From assembly GCA_018673915.1 (NCBI GenBank), contig JABHBK010000015.1, positions 1 to 64,000 of the forward strand: a DNA stretch of 64,000 nucleotides, written 5' to 3'. Position numbers and translations under genes: made by a program. This stretch comes from Nitrospina sp. (lineage in GTDB: Bacteria > Nitrospinota > Nitrospinia > Nitrospinales > VA-1). Below, one piece after another: positions 36,211-45,415 of the stretch (the first letter of the stretch is position 1; every line of letters starts with the position of its first letter). The notes under the pieces are model-generated. The model was given only the letters and a program-made list of their open reading frames with translations, had not been told where the DNA came from and did not search any database.

Positions 36211-36402
36211 ATGCCTGTATATGAGTATCAATGCGAAAAGTGCAAGGACGTTTCAGAGGTCTTGCAAAAAATAAGTGACGACCCGCTCAGCGAATGTGAA
36301 AAATGTGGCGGAAAACTGAACAAGCTGTTCAATCAGATGAATTTTCATTTGTACGGACCTGGCTTTTATTCAACAGACAACAAACGCAAATACCTTAAAT
36401 AA
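36211..36402 (+). CDS. FmdB-family zinc-ribbon protein
   Basis: The 63-residue protein starts MPVYEYQCEKCKDVSEVLQ and has a second pair in SECEKCGGKL, the two CxxC knuckles of the FmdB zinc ribbon. It ends GPGFYSTDNKRKYLK, also a family trait. The ATG follows a strong AGGAGG site. Function is unknown; a regulatory role was suggested for FmdB in methylotrophs. It lies 152 nt after the radical SAM gene and 16 nt before the PTPS-family gene. Confidence 0.9.
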   Translation: MPVYEYQCEKCKDVSEVLQKISDDPLSECEKCGGKLNKLFNQMNFHLYGPGFYSTDNKRKYLK

Positions 36403-36418
36403 TCTTCCTATATCACTG

Positions 36419-36844
36419 ATGATTTATATCACCCGCCGGTTGGAATTTTGCGCCAGCCACAGATTGTTCAACCCCGATTTTTCAGATGAGAAAAATGCGT
36501 CCACTTTTGGTCTATGCAATAACCCCAACGGACATGGGCACAATTATGTACTGGAGGTTACCGTCAACGGTGAAGTAAACCCGGAAACCGGAATGGTACT
36601 GGATCTCAAAGTCCTTAAAAAAATTATTAACGAGGAAATTATTGATAAAGTCGACCATAAGAATCTTAATGTGGACGTAGAGTTTTTGAAAAATGTAATC
36701 CCCACGGCAGAAAATATCGCCATCCATTTCTGGAATATCATTGAACCAAAAATTGAGAACGGAACTTTATACGAAATCAAACTTTTTGAGTCCGAGCGCA
36801 ATTTTGTCATTTACCGGGGAGTTGAACTTGAAAGATCTCATTAA
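36419..36844 (+). CDS. 6-pyruvoyl/6-carboxy-tetrahydropterin synthase family (PTPS/QueD)
   Basis: The 141-residue enzyme has the zinc-binding His (CASHRL) and the pair in [14 protein letters not shown], plus [11 protein letters not shown] and the Glu-rich end [17 protein letters not shown]. The catalytic Cys lies in the long-loop [11 protein letters not shown] form typical of true PTPS rather than the shorter loop of E. coli QueD. Substrate is 7,8-dihydroneopterin triphosphate. It overlaps folE by 17 nt, which makes that substrate. The product could serve tetrahydropterin, folate or queuosine synthesis; sequence here does not settle which. Confidence 0.9.
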   Translation: MIYITRRLEFCASHRLFNPDFSDEKNASTFGLCNNPNGHGHNYVLEVTVNGEVNPETGMVLDLKVLKKIINEEIIDKVDHKNLNVDVEFLKNVIPTAENIAIHFWNIIEPKIENGTLYEIKLFESERNFVIYRGVELERSH

Positions 36845-37385
36845 ACAAATTTTGCTGGAGGTGGGCGAAGATCCTTCCCGTGAGGGACTTCAGAATACCC
36901 CTGAGCGAGTGGAGAAATCGTTAAAGTTTCTAACCAGTGGCTATTGGGTCAATATTGAAGAACTTGTCAATGGCGCATTATTCCAGGAAGAATATGATGA
37001 AATGGTTATCGTCAAAGATATTGACCTGTTCAGTATGTGCGAACACCATATGCTTCCCTTCATTGGCAAATGCCATGTCGCCTATTTGCCAAAGGGAAAA
37101 ATAATTGGCCTTAGCAAAGTTCCTCGAATTATTGATGCGTTCAGCCGCCGCCTGCAAGTACAGGAGCGCCTGACGAAACAGATCGCAGATTGCCTGAACC
37201 AGATTCTTCAACCCATTGGAGTGGGGGTTGTTATTGAAGCCCTCCACCTTTGTATGTGCATGCGGGGAGTGGCAAAACAGAACTCTTACACCACTACCAG
37301 TTCCATGCTGGGTTCCTTTAAATCAGATGCGCGAACACGCAGTGAGTTTTTAAGCCTGATTCCCCCACAGGGCACACGGCGATAA
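36828..37385 (+). CDS. folE: GTP cyclohydrolase I
   Basis: The enzyme turns GTP into 7,8-dihydroneopterin triphosphate. Zinc and active-site motifs are clear: [45 protein letters not shown] and the second Cys in [11 protein letters not shown]. The open frame extends upstream to 36741 but inside the PTPS gene. I prefer the TTG at 36828 because GGGGAG sits six bases ahead, giving 185 residues ([21 protein letters not shown]), the normal bacterial length. The 17-nt overlap couples it to the preceding gene. The C-terminus is intact. Confidence 0.93.
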   Translation: MKDLIKQILLEVGEDPSREGLQNTPERVEKSLKFLTSGYWVNIEELVNGALFQEEYDEMVIVKDIDLFSMCEHHMLPFIGKCHVAYLPKGKIIGLSKVPRIIDAFSRRLQVQERLTKQIADCLNQILQPIGVGVVIEALHLCMCMRGVAKQNSYTTTSSMLGSFKSDARTRSEFLSLIPPQGTRR

Positions 37386-37426
37386 AACTAAAATTTTTTT
37401 CATCTTTTAGATAGAAAGACCTCTGC

Positions 37427-38392
37427 TTGAAACCTGACACCAAAGAATTAGTACTCGAAAACAACGCTATTATTCCAGAGCTATTTGGCAGTCAGGATCT
37501 TAATCTTAAACTGATTGAAAAAAAATTCAACGTCCGCATTACTACCCGCGAAAACCACATCCGGATTAAAGGCGATCCTAAAGAAATCGAAACAGTCGAA
37601 AGCCTCATCAAGCAACTGGAAAAACTCCATGAAGCAAACCTCAAAGTCGAAAATGGAGATGTGAAATTTGCCATTCGACTTGTGGCGGACGACCCTCACG
37701 TCGATCTCAAAGCCATCTTTTCCGAGCGTATTGCCGTATCTCCGAAAAAGGGATACATCACCCCCAAGGGACCTGCGCAACACCAGTTCATCCAATCCAT
37801 CAGAGAAGACGATATCGTCCTTTCCATTGGCCCAGCAGGAACAGGAAAAACCTATTTGGCTGTGGCAATGGCTGTAGAAGGCCTGCTCAAAAAGAAATTC
37901 AGAAAAATTGTGCTCGTGCGTCCGGCTGTAGAAGCAGGGGAAAAACTGGGTTATTTGCCGGGAGATATTGCCGACAAAATCAATCCCTACCTCATGCCCC
38001 TCTATGATGCGTTGAATGACATGATGGAAGATAATCAGGTCAGGCACCTCATGGAAGATGGCGCAATAGAAATCGTCCCGCTAGCTTACATGCGCGGAAG
38101 AACATTGAGTGACTCTTTCATCATTCTTGATGAAGCTCAGAACGCCACCCGGGAACAAATGAAAATGTTCCTCACCCGTTTAGGTTTCCGGTCAAAAATG
38201 GTAGTCACCGGTGACATAACCCAAATCGACCTTCCGCATCATGATGATTCGGGGCTCATCCATGTTCAAAGTCTGCTGGACAATATTCAAGGCATCCGCT
38301 TTGTATATTATTCATACAAGGATGTTGTCCGCCATGAATTGGTGAAAAAAATTATCAAGGCTTATGCTAAACCCGGCTTGAGTCAGGAATAG
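37427..38392 (+). CDS. ybeZ: PhoH-family ATPase (YbeZ)
   Basis: The 321-residue protein has an N-terminal small KH-like region (NVRITTRENHIRIKGDPKEIETVESLI), then a PhoH ATPase core with Walker A GPAGTGKTYLAVAMA and Walker B FIILDEAQNATREQMKMFLTR. It is the YbeZ type, which works with YbeY in rRNA maturation and RNA stress response. The start is a TTG at 37427. ybeY follows after 54 nt, supporting the assignment. Length is slightly below the 350-residue E. coli protein. Confidence 0.93.
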   Translation: MKPDTKELVLENNAIIPELFGSQDLNLKLIEKKFNVRITTRENHIRIKGDPKEIETVESLIKQLEKLHEANLKVENGDVKFAIRLVADDPHVDLKAIFSERIAVSPKKGYITPKGPAQHQFIQSIREDDIVLSIGPAGTGKTYLAVAMAVEGLLKKKFRKIVLVRPAVEAGEKLGYLPGDIADKINPYLMPLYDALNDMMEDNQVRHLMEDGAIEIVPLAYMRGRTLSDSFIILDEAQNATREQMKMFLTRLGFRSKMVVTGDITQIDLPHHDDSGLIHVQSLLDNIQGIRFVYYSYKDVVRHELVKKIIKAYAKPGLSQE

Positions 38393-38446
38393 CTTTTTTT
38401 ATTCATCCTGATATCCGCATATTATTTATTTCTATTTAAAGCCCTT

Positions 38447-38917
38447 ATGGAAATTCTTATCACCAATGAATGCCCAAAAATCAACGTAGATATCGGGGAA
38501 ATAGAGCTGCAAATTGGAAAAATCCTGACTACGCTGGATTGCAATGATCATGAAATCAGCATATTATTTATCGGGGATCAGGGCATCCGTGATCTGAACC
38601 ATCAGTTCAGGGGTATAGATCGCCCAACAGATGTGTTATCGTTCCCTCAGATTTCAGATGACGAACCGGAGCCTCCAGGGGCACCTGTCTTGGGAGATGT
38701 TGCCATTTCGCTTGAGACAGCCCGTCAACAATCTGAAGACCACGGTCTGTCTTTGAAAGAGGAATTAACGTTATTGCTCATTCACGGCATCCTTCACCTT
38801 CTGGGTTATGACCATGAAATTTCTGCCCAGGAGGAGGAACGAATGCGGAAAAAAACCCGGGAATTATTCGAAGTAATTTATCCCGGAAAAAAACTTGCAG
38901 ACACCTGCAATTTCTAA
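38447..38917 (+). CDS. ybeY: rRNA maturation endoribonuclease
   Basis: The 156-residue metalloenzyme carries the zinc motif HGILHLLGYDHE near its C-terminus and the conserved LNHQFRGIDRPTDVLSFPQ in the middle. It acts in 16S rRNA 3' end maturation and ribosome quality control. It follows ybeZ, its usual partner. Length and motifs are complete. Confidence 0.95.
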   Translation: MEILITNECPKINVDIGEIELQIGKILTTLDCNDHEISILFIGDQGIRDLNHQFRGIDRPTDVLSFPQISDDEPEPPGAPVLGDVAISLETARQQSEDHGLSLKEELTLLLIHGILHLLGYDHEISAQEEERMRKKTRELFEVIYPGKKLADTCNF

Positions 38918-38941
38918 TTTGCCTTCTGCTAAGGAAATACC

Positions 38942-39424
38942 ATGAAGCAACTCTGGGCCCCCTGGAGAATGGAGTATATCAAGAGTGATAAATCGGATGA
39001 TTGTATCTTCTGCTCACTCCCAAAGGAAAATGAAGATGAGAAAAACTATATCCTTTATCGAGGTCAATCCGTTTTTATCATCATGAATATTTTTCCTTAT
39101 AATTCTGCCCACTTGATGGTATCTCCTTTTCGCCATATCGGTTGTTTGACCGAACAGAATTCCGATGAGAACTCAGAATTGAATCAACTCACTAAAAAGT
39201 GTATTGAGATATTGAGGGCTGTGATCAACCCTGAAGGTTTTAATGTTGGCTACAACATTGGGAAAGCTGCGGGAGCAGGTTATGATGAGCATATTCATTG
39301 CCACATTGTTCCCCGATGGATAGGTGACACCAACTTCATGCCCGTTTTAGGGGAAACCAAAGTCCATCCTGAGCATCTGAAGTCAACCTATAGCAAGCTT
39401 CTTCCTCATTTCAAAAACCTATAA
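38942..39424 (+). CDS. HIT-family nucleotide-binding protein
   Basis: The 160-residue protein begins LWAPWRMEYI and has a CIFC zinc pair near residue 21 and the HIT motif EHIHCHIVPRW. It belongs to the AP4A-phosphorylase-like or galT-like HIT branch with nucleotidyl hydrolase or transferase activity on AMP-linked substrates. It lies 24 nt after ybeY and seven bases before mutS, so it is part of the same transcript. Physiological substrate unknown. Confidence 0.9.
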   Translation: MKQLWAPWRMEYIKSDKSDDCIFCSLPKENEDEKNYILYRGQSVFIIMNIFPYNSAHLMVSPFRHIGCLTEQNSDENSELNQLTKKCIEILRAVINPEGFNVGYNIGKAAGAGYDEHIHCHIVPRWIGDTNFMPVLGETKVHPEHLKSTYSKLLPHFKNL

Positions 39425-39430
39425 AACTCT

Positions 39431-42085
39431 ATGGGCGTTTTGGCCAAAAGCATTAAAGTCACTCAAGACACCTCTCCCATGATGCAACAGTATCAAGGCA
39501 TCAAGAAGGAGTATTCCGATTCCATTTTGTTTTTCAGGATGGGAGATTTCTATGAAATGTTCAATGAAGATGCCAAAACCGCATCAAGCATTTTACAGAT
39601 CGCCCTCACTGCCAGAAACAAGAAGTCCAACCCGGTTCCCATGTGCGGCATTCCCCATCATTCAGCAAACCAATACATCACTAAACTTCTTAAAGCTGGA
39701 AAAAAAGTCGCCATCTGCGAACAAACAGAAGACCCGAAGTTTGCCAAGGGATTGGTCAAAAGAGAAGTGGTTCGAGTTATCACCCCCGGGACAACTCTGG
39801 ATGACAATAATCTTGACCCGAAATGTGATCAGTTTATCGCCTCACTGTATTTTGGGAAATCCGAGATCGGCCTATCGGTGCTGGATCTATCAACTGGAAT
39901 TTTCAAAGTAACTCAGATTGAAGGAGACAATGCACTTTCCGTTCTCGGCGATGAACTGCAGAAACTGGATCCTCGGGAAATTATTATTCCAGAAACATTA
40001 AAGGATGAACCTCGACCCTGGCTGCCGACGGGTGAGGTTTTTGTCCACACCTGGGATGACTGGTCTTTTTCTTTCAGTGAAGCGTATAGGAATCTGGTTG
40101 AGCATTTTAAAACTCAGTCTTTAGAGGGCTTCGGCTGCGAAAACATGAAAGCCGCAATATCTTCCGCCGGGGCTTTGATACATTATCTGAGAGAGATCCA
40201 AAAATCGTCTCTGGAACATATCACCGCCCTCACTCCATTTCCTACCCACAGTTATATGGCCCTGGACCAATGCACTCTAACAAGCTTGGAACTGGTTCAA
40301 TCCAGCGAAGGAACCAGAAAGAACTCACTACTGGATCTGCTCGACCTTTCCCTGACTCCTATGGGCGCAAGACGTATTCGTGAATGGATTTTAAAACCTC
40401 TAATAAACCCGGAAAAAATTCAGGAACGACTGAGCATCGTAAAATGTTTTAAAGACAACCCCACCAGACGAAAAGAACTGCGCGATCTATTGAAGCATAT
40501 CTTCGACCTGGAAAGACTATTGGGGCGAATCACTCTTTCGGCCTGCAGCGCCAGAGATCTCGTAGCGCTGAAGTCATCCCTGAAAGTTTTCCCAAACCTA
40601 CAGGACGCTCTTAAAGTTTATAAATCCAGCCCTGTGCAAACCTATCTGGAAAACTGGGATAACCTTGAAAATATTTACGATTTGATCGACCGCAATATTG
40701 TGGACGATCCCCCTTTGGGCCTTAAGGAAGGAAACCTGATTAAACCAGGTTGTAACGAGGAACTGGATCGCCTCAATAATATAACTCGGGAAGGCAAAAA
40801 CTGGATCGCAGCACTGGAGCAGGAAGAAAAAGAAAAAACCGGCATACCTGTGCTAAAAGTTGGTTTCAATAGAATTTACGGATACTATATAGAAGTCACC
40901 AAAAAAAATATCGACCGCGTACCTGCCGAATACATTCGCAAACAGTCTCTGGTCAATGCAGAACGTTATATTTCTCCAAAACTAAAAGAATATGAAGAAG
41001 AAATTACTGGTGCGGAAGAAAAAATATTCGCTTTAGAGCAAAACCTATTCGAAGAAATTCGTTCTACAGTTTCACTTGCAGGTTCCAGAATACAAATGAT
41101 GGCAAGGATCATCAGTGAAGTGGATGCATTATCCTCCTTCGCGGAAACTGCTCACCGATATAATTATTGCCAACCCGAATTCACCCAGGATCGAAATCTC
41201 ATTATTGAAAATGGTCGGCACCCTCTTATAGAGAGAATAGATCCCACAATTCGTTTTATTTCCAATGACACATTTCTGGACTCGGTAGAGCAACAGATCA
41301 TAATCATTACCGGCCCAAATATGGCAGGAAAATCCACCTATCTGCGACAAGTTGCCCTAATCGTTCTCATGGCGCAAATAGGTAGTTTTGTTCCGGCAGA
41401 TAAAACAAGCTTGGGAATCACTGACCGCATTTTCTCCCGAGTGGGAGCACAGGATCATTTATTAAAAGGGCAATCCACTTTCATGGTGGAAATGAACGAA
41501 ACCGCCAACATCCTTAACAACGCTACACCAGACAGCCTGATTATCCTGGATGAAATTGGGAGAGGAACCAGCACCTTTGATGGTATCAGCATTGCCTGGG
41601 CAATTGTCGAATACCTTCATAAAGCGGACCAGGGAGGAGGACCCAAAACTCTTTTTGCCACCCATTACCATGAACTGACGGATTTATCCCGGGTTCTTCC
41701 CGGAGTCAAAAACTTTAATGTCCAGGTCAAGGAGTGGAATGATGAAATTATCTTCCTTCGCAAAATTGTTCCGGGCGGCACTGACAAAAGTTATGGAATT
41801 CAAGTAGCGCGGCTGGCTGGACTGCCTAAAGATGTTCTGGATCGTGCCCACGAAGTTCTATTCAACCTGGAACAAAGCGAGTTTGATGAAGTGGGCGTTC
41901 CAAAAATCTCACATTCAGAAAACTCTGATAACAAAAGCTCTGCAGGGCAATTGGCCCTTTTCTCGGAACCGGAAAACCCATTGATTCAGAAAATAAAGGA
42001 AATCGATCCCAATCAACTCTCTCCCAGAGAAGCTCTGGAAATTTTATTTGAGCTGACTGAACGACTCAAGGACGGCCCTAAATGA
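39431..42085 (+). CDS. mutS: DNA mismatch repair protein
   Basis: The 884-residue protein recognises mismatches. The N-terminal mismatch-binding domain has the conserved FFRMGDFYEMFNEDA (Phe-x-Glu wedge), and the C-terminal ABC ATPase has Walker A GPNMAGKST (residues 628-636), LLKGQSTFMVEM and DEIGRGTSTFDG. The tail SAGQLALFSEPENP resembles the beta-clamp binding site common in MutS. Length is normal for a long-form MutS. It overlaps the epimerase gene by four bases. No mutL is visible here. Confidence 0.97.
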   Translation: MGVLAKSIKVTQDTSPMMQQYQGIKKEYSDSILFFRMGDFYEMFNEDAKTASSILQIALTARNKKSNPVPMCGIPHHSANQYITKLLKAGKKVAICEQTEDPKFAKGLVKREVVRVITPGTTLDDNNLDPKCDQFIASLYFGKSEIGLSVLDLSTGIFKVTQIEGDNALSVLGDELQKLDPREIIIPETLKDEPRPWLPTGEVFVHTWDDWSFSFSEAYRNLVEHFKTQSLEGFGCENMKAAISSAGALIHYLREIQKSSLEHITALTPFPTHSYMALDQCTLTSLELVQSSEGTRKNSLLDLLDLSLTPMGARRIREWILKPLINPEKIQERLSIVKCFKDNPTRRKELRDLLKHIFDLERLLGRITLSACSARDLVALKSSLKVFPNLQDALKVYKSSPVQTYLENWDNLENIYDLIDRNIVDDPPLGLKEGNLIKPGCNEELDRLNNITREGKNWIAALEQEEKEKTGIPVLKVGFNRIYGYYIEVTKKNIDRVPAEYIRKQSLVNAERYISPKLKEYEEEITGAEEKIFALEQNLFEEIRSTVSLAGSRIQMMARIISEVDALSSFAETAHRYNYCQPEFTQDRNLIIENGRHPLIERIDPTIRFISNDTFLDSVEQQIIIITGPNMAGKSTYLRQVALIVLMAQIGSFVPADKTSLGITDRIFSRVGAQDHLLKGQSTFMVEMNETANILNNATPDSLIILDEIGRGTSTFDGISIAWAIVEYLHKADQGGGPKTLFATHYHELTDLSRVLPGVKNFNVQVKEWNDEIIFLRKIVPGGTDKSYGIQVARLAGLPKDVLDRAHEVLFNLEQSEFDEVGVPKISHSENSDNKSSAGQLALFSEPENPLIQKIKEIDPNQLSPREALEILFELTERLKDGPK

Positions 42086-42996
42086 ACATTTTAGTTACAG
42101 GTGGAGCAGGATTCATCGGCTCACATATAGTCAATGGTTATATTGAGGCGGGACATTCTGTCACGGTTATCGATAATCTTTCATCAGGGGAAAAACGATT
42201 CCTGAATCCGAATGCGAAATTTTATGAAATGGATATTCTGGACCCCAAGGTCGCTGATGTTCTGAAAAACGAACAAATTAACGCTATCAATCATCATGCC
42301 GCTCAAATTTCTGTGTCTGACTCGGTTGCTAATCCGCTTTTCGACGCTAACTCTAATATTATTGGTACTTTACAACTCATCCAAAGTGCGCTATCTTCGA
42401 ATATTGAAAAATTAGTTTTTGCTTCGACCGGAGGAGCCATGTATGGAGAGCAGATTAATTTTCCGGCAAGCGAAGAACATCCGTGCCAGCCATTGAGCCC
42501 ATATGGCATTTCCAAGCTATGCGCGGAGAACTATCTAAGGTTTTTTAACGAACAGTATGGCATGAGCACAACCGTACTTCGTTACAGCAACGTTTATGGC
42601 CCACATCAAAACCCTCATGGGGAAGCTGGAGTGGTTGCAATATTCTGCCAAAAACTTGTGAAGGATGAAAAACCGATTATTTGTGGCGATGGGGAGCAAA
42701 CCCGCGATTTCATTTCAGTCCGGGATGTTGTGCAGGCGAATTTGATAGCGTTGAACCCAGCCTGTACCGGAACGTTTAATGTAGGAACGGGAAAGGAAAC
42801 CAGCGTAAACACAATGACCGAATGTCTGCTAGGCGTATCCGGCAAGAAGGTTTCCGCCATACATGAGTCGCCTCGCGCTGGAGAGCAGAGAAGAAGTGTT
42901 ATCGACTATAAAAAGTTTAATAAAAGTTTCGGATGGGAACCTAAAGTTTCTTTGGAGCAGGGATTAATTGAAACGTACGATTTTTTCCAAAAATAA
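42082..42996 (+). CDS. NAD-dependent epimerase/dehydratase (UDP-glucose 4-epimerase-like)
   Basis: The 304-residue SDR-type protein starts with the dinucleotide motif TGGAGFIGSHI and has the catalytic YGISK (Tyr-x3-Lys), preceded by FASTGGAMYG. It resembles nucleotide-sugar epimerases such as GalE or related UDP-sugar enzymes. It overlaps mutS at its start and the DUF4390 gene at its end by 29 nt. Substrate is not assignable from sequence. It may supply a sugar for envelope glycans. Confidence 0.9.
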   Translation: MNILVTGGAGFIGSHIVNGYIEAGHSVTVIDNLSSGEKRFLNPNAKFYEMDILDPKVADVLKNEQINAINHHAAQISVSDSVANPLFDANSNIIGTLQLIQSALSSNIEKLVFASTGGAMYGEQINFPASEEHPCQPLSPYGISKLCAENYLRFFNEQYGMSTTVLRYSNVYGPHQNPHGEAGVVAIFCQKLVKDEKPIICGDGEQTRDFISVRDVVQANLIALNPACTGTFNVGTGKETSVNTMTECLLGVSGKKVSAIHESPRAGEQRRSVIDYKKFNKSFGWEPKVSLEQGLIETYDFFQK

Positions 42997-43660
42997 AAGG
43001 CCTGGCCTGATTTCTATATTGGTTTTTACCTTTTCTATGCTGACTGCAGGGCTGGTATCACCAGTATTTGCAGTATCACCCGATGTAGTTAATATTGGTG
43101 TAGGCACCAATGACAAATATGTGGTGATCAATGCCAGATTGGTAGATGGTTTTACCGAAAAGATATTGGAAGCAATTGAAAATGGAGTTCCGATGGGTTT
43201 CACCTTTGAAATCGAACTCCGCAAAGCCAATACATTGTGGGTAGATAGTTTGGTCAGTTCTAATAAGGTGAGACATCGAATCCAGTTTGATTCTCTCAAA
43301 AAAGCTTACAAATTCTCAGAATTCGGGAAAAATGTGAAAAGGAAAATTATCACCCGGAAAGAAACCCGATATCAGCAATTAATGCTCACATTAAAAGACA
43401 TTCCTATCGCCCCTATATATAAACTGGACCCCGACGAAAAATATTATGTTCGGGTCAAAGCAGACTTGGAAACAGATCGATTCTGGTTTCCTTTCAACTA
43501 TATATTCTTTTTTGTTCCATTCAGCGAATTTGAAACCTCATGGGCGCAAACTTCCCCCCTATCTATTGACCCTGACTTGGAGCTGTCAAAACAGGCGAGC
43601 AGTTCTAATAAAAAGAAGGGCACTGTATCCAGAGACGTTATCCGGTCTTTCAATAAATAG
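42968..43660 (+). CDS. DUF4390-type exported protein
   Basis: The 230-residue protein has an N-terminal signal or anchor (GLISILVFTFSMLTAGLVSPVFA) and a beta-rich mature part typical of DUF4390 (INARLVDGFTEKILEAIENGVPMGFTFEIEL, LRVKADLETDRFWFPFNYIFFFVPF-type end). The start is a TTG at 42968 inside the epimerase gene. In related genomes DUF4390 genes sit beside NtrY-like kinases, and one lies 1.7 kb downstream here beyond a gene on the opposite strand. Function is unknown; export and a link to the kinase are inferred. Confidence 0.75.
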   Translation: MKRTIFSKNKRPGLISILVFTFSMLTAGLVSPVFAVSPDVVNIGVGTNDKYVVINARLVDGFTEKILEAIENGVPMGFTFEIELRKANTLWVDSLVSSNKVRHRIQFDSLKKAYKFSEFGKNVKRKIITRKETRYQQLMLTLKDIPIAPIYKLDPDEKYYVRVKADLETDRFWFPFNYIFFFVPFSEFETSWAQTSPLSIDPDLELSKQASSSNKKKGTVSRDVIRSFNK

Positions 43661-43690
43661 TCTTCCTCTCAATTATTTTCTATTATTAAA

Positions 43691-45088
43691 TCAGGAAACG
43701 CTGGGATCATCTTTTCTTCTGTGAGGACTGGGAGGAAGATCAAGATCAATATTTGCGACTTCCTTGATCAATTTGATGACCTCACGGGGGGGATCAATTT
43801 GCTGATAAACCAAACGACTTCCATCCTTTAAGATACGAACTAAAATCGTTGTTTCGTCATCTTCTTTTTGAATCAAAATATTAGCGGTACTAGCACCCTC
43901 TTCTACCGTTTTATTTTGGCTTTCACTGGTAGCCGTCCCCGGGCCTTGAGGCAAACTTCTTCCGGTAGAACCTGAAAGTTCAGTGCGAATTTTTTCTTCA
44001 CTCTCCGACACAAAGGACTCATTCTTTTTATGATTATAAAGAGAGAGAGCCAGTGCTTGAGCAATCGGATACCCGTTTCTTTCATCCTGTGCTGAGAAGG
44101 GCTTCATATCTTTTTTATTAACCAATTGCAAAACGCCCTGCAGTTGACTGCCATGCAACAATGGCAAGGTCAATAACGACTTAGTGGAAACCCCCGCCAC
44201 CTTCTCCCACGAATCATCAAATGCCATTTTAGGATGCAGGGTTTTTATTTTCCCTAGATCCTTTGTGTCAGAAATATTTACTGTTCTCCTGATCATGGCA
44301 ACGTAACCCGCAACACTATTGGGAGAGATGGGAACCCTGATCTTACCAAGTTTGTTTCCATAAGTGACTTTGGAATAAATCTCTCTTCGGGTTTCATCCA
44401 CCCCATATATCGTAATTGCTTCGGCATCAAAATATTTCAAGAGAGGTTGCTTCAGTCTTTTTAACAGGTCTTCAAAGTTTTCTGAGGAGTGAATCATTTG
44501 CGACAAGATGTGTAGCTGATGACTCTGGGCAGAACTACCTCCATTTGATGAACCGCCCTCCCCTTCCGTTAGCTTAGCAATAGCCATTCCCATAATCGGT
44601 GAAATGGCCTTGGCTTTAAATAAATCCTCTTGATCAAACGCTAGTCCACCTCCCTTATTAATAATCTCCATCACCCCCACCAGTTTCTTTTTATAGGGGA
44701 GCGGTACCGCGATCATTGAAGTGGTATCTTTATTAAGGTTTTTATCCCAACTGGAGTCGTAGGTAAGCTGATGATGAAACTGGGCAAGTTCCTGACGGTC
44801 TTTTACATTTTTAATGTTAAGTGGCTTTCCTGTGGCCGCAACAAAACCCGCTATATTTTTAACGGATATATTTAAACGAATTTCAGGAAAACCCTCTTTA
44901 TGAAAATTTTTGGTGAAAAGCTCGCGTTTGCCCGCATCCAACGCAAAAAGAGTGGCTTCTTCACAATTGAACAGCGACTTCAGGTTTTTGGTAAGAGAAA
45001 GGAGACTGTCTTCACTAAATTGAGAATTCTCCACCTCGCTGGCAAAGCTTTCTAACGTATTCAAATTTTTCCCCTTTGAATCTTCCAA
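43691..45088 (-). CDS. Double-GAF domain protein
   Basis: The 465-residue cytoplasmic protein has two related GAF domains: one near residues 30-165 (CEEATLFALDAGKRELFTK, SMIAVPLPYKKKLVGVMEIINK) and one near 195-345 (AEAITIYGVDETRREIYSK, LLTLPLLHGSQLQGVLQLVNKKD). A linker follows and a C-terminal segment with EVIKLIKEVANIDLDLPPSP. There is no output domain such as GGDEF or kinase, so it may sense a small ligand and act through partners. It interrupts the DUF4390/NtrY arrangement on the opposite strand. Ligand unknown. Confidence 0.85.
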   Translation of the reverse strand: MEDSKGKNLNTLESFASEVENSQFSEDSLLSLTKNLKSLFNCEEATLFALDAGKRELFTKNFHKEGFPEIRLNISVKNIAGFVAATGKPLNIKNVKDRQELAQFHHQLTYDSSWDKNLNKDTTSMIAVPLPYKKKLVGVMEIINKGGGLAFDQEDLFKAKAISPIMGMAIAKLTEGEGGSSNGGSSAQSHQLHILSQMIHSSENFEDLLKRLKQPLLKYFDAEAITIYGVDETRREIYSKVTYGNKLGKIRVPISPNSVAGYVAMIRRTVNISDTKDLGKIKTLHPKMAFDDSWEKVAGVSTKSLLTLPLLHGSQLQGVLQLVNKKDMKPFSAQDERNGYPIAQALALSLYNHKKNESFVSESEEKIRTELSGSTGRSLPQGPGTATSESQNKTVEEGASTANILIQKEDDETTILVRILKDGSRLVYQQIDPPREVIKLIKEVANIDLDLPPSPHRRKDDPSVS

Positions 45089-45415
45089 AATAGAATCAGC
45101 CTCAGAGGTTATTAACAGGAACCCAATATCTAGGTTTCCATCGTAATGCCGTTCAAGTCGATTTAAGGTAATGTATTGATTTTAATCCCTTTTTGGGAAT
45201 AATGACAAGATTTTTCAATTTCAATAGTATTCTTTTGTTCAGTATAAAAAACAGTGGAAGAAAATCCCGAAGAAAATTTTCTCCCCTAACTCTCAATTAC
45301 ACGGGTGTTTAGGGCTTTATATCTAAACTCAGAGGATAAAAATTCCGCAGCACTTTTGCCCTGTTAGTATGTTAAACTATTGTTTTTAAAACCACTGAAA
45401 TATTCGGAAGCCACT
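45089..45415. other. 327-nt divergent intergenic region
   Basis: Separates the divergent GAF and NtrY-like genes and must hold both promoters. I see AT-rich sequence and a small TCCC/GGGA hairpin near 45187-45199, but no promoter pair that I can support and no gene. Confidence 0.5.
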
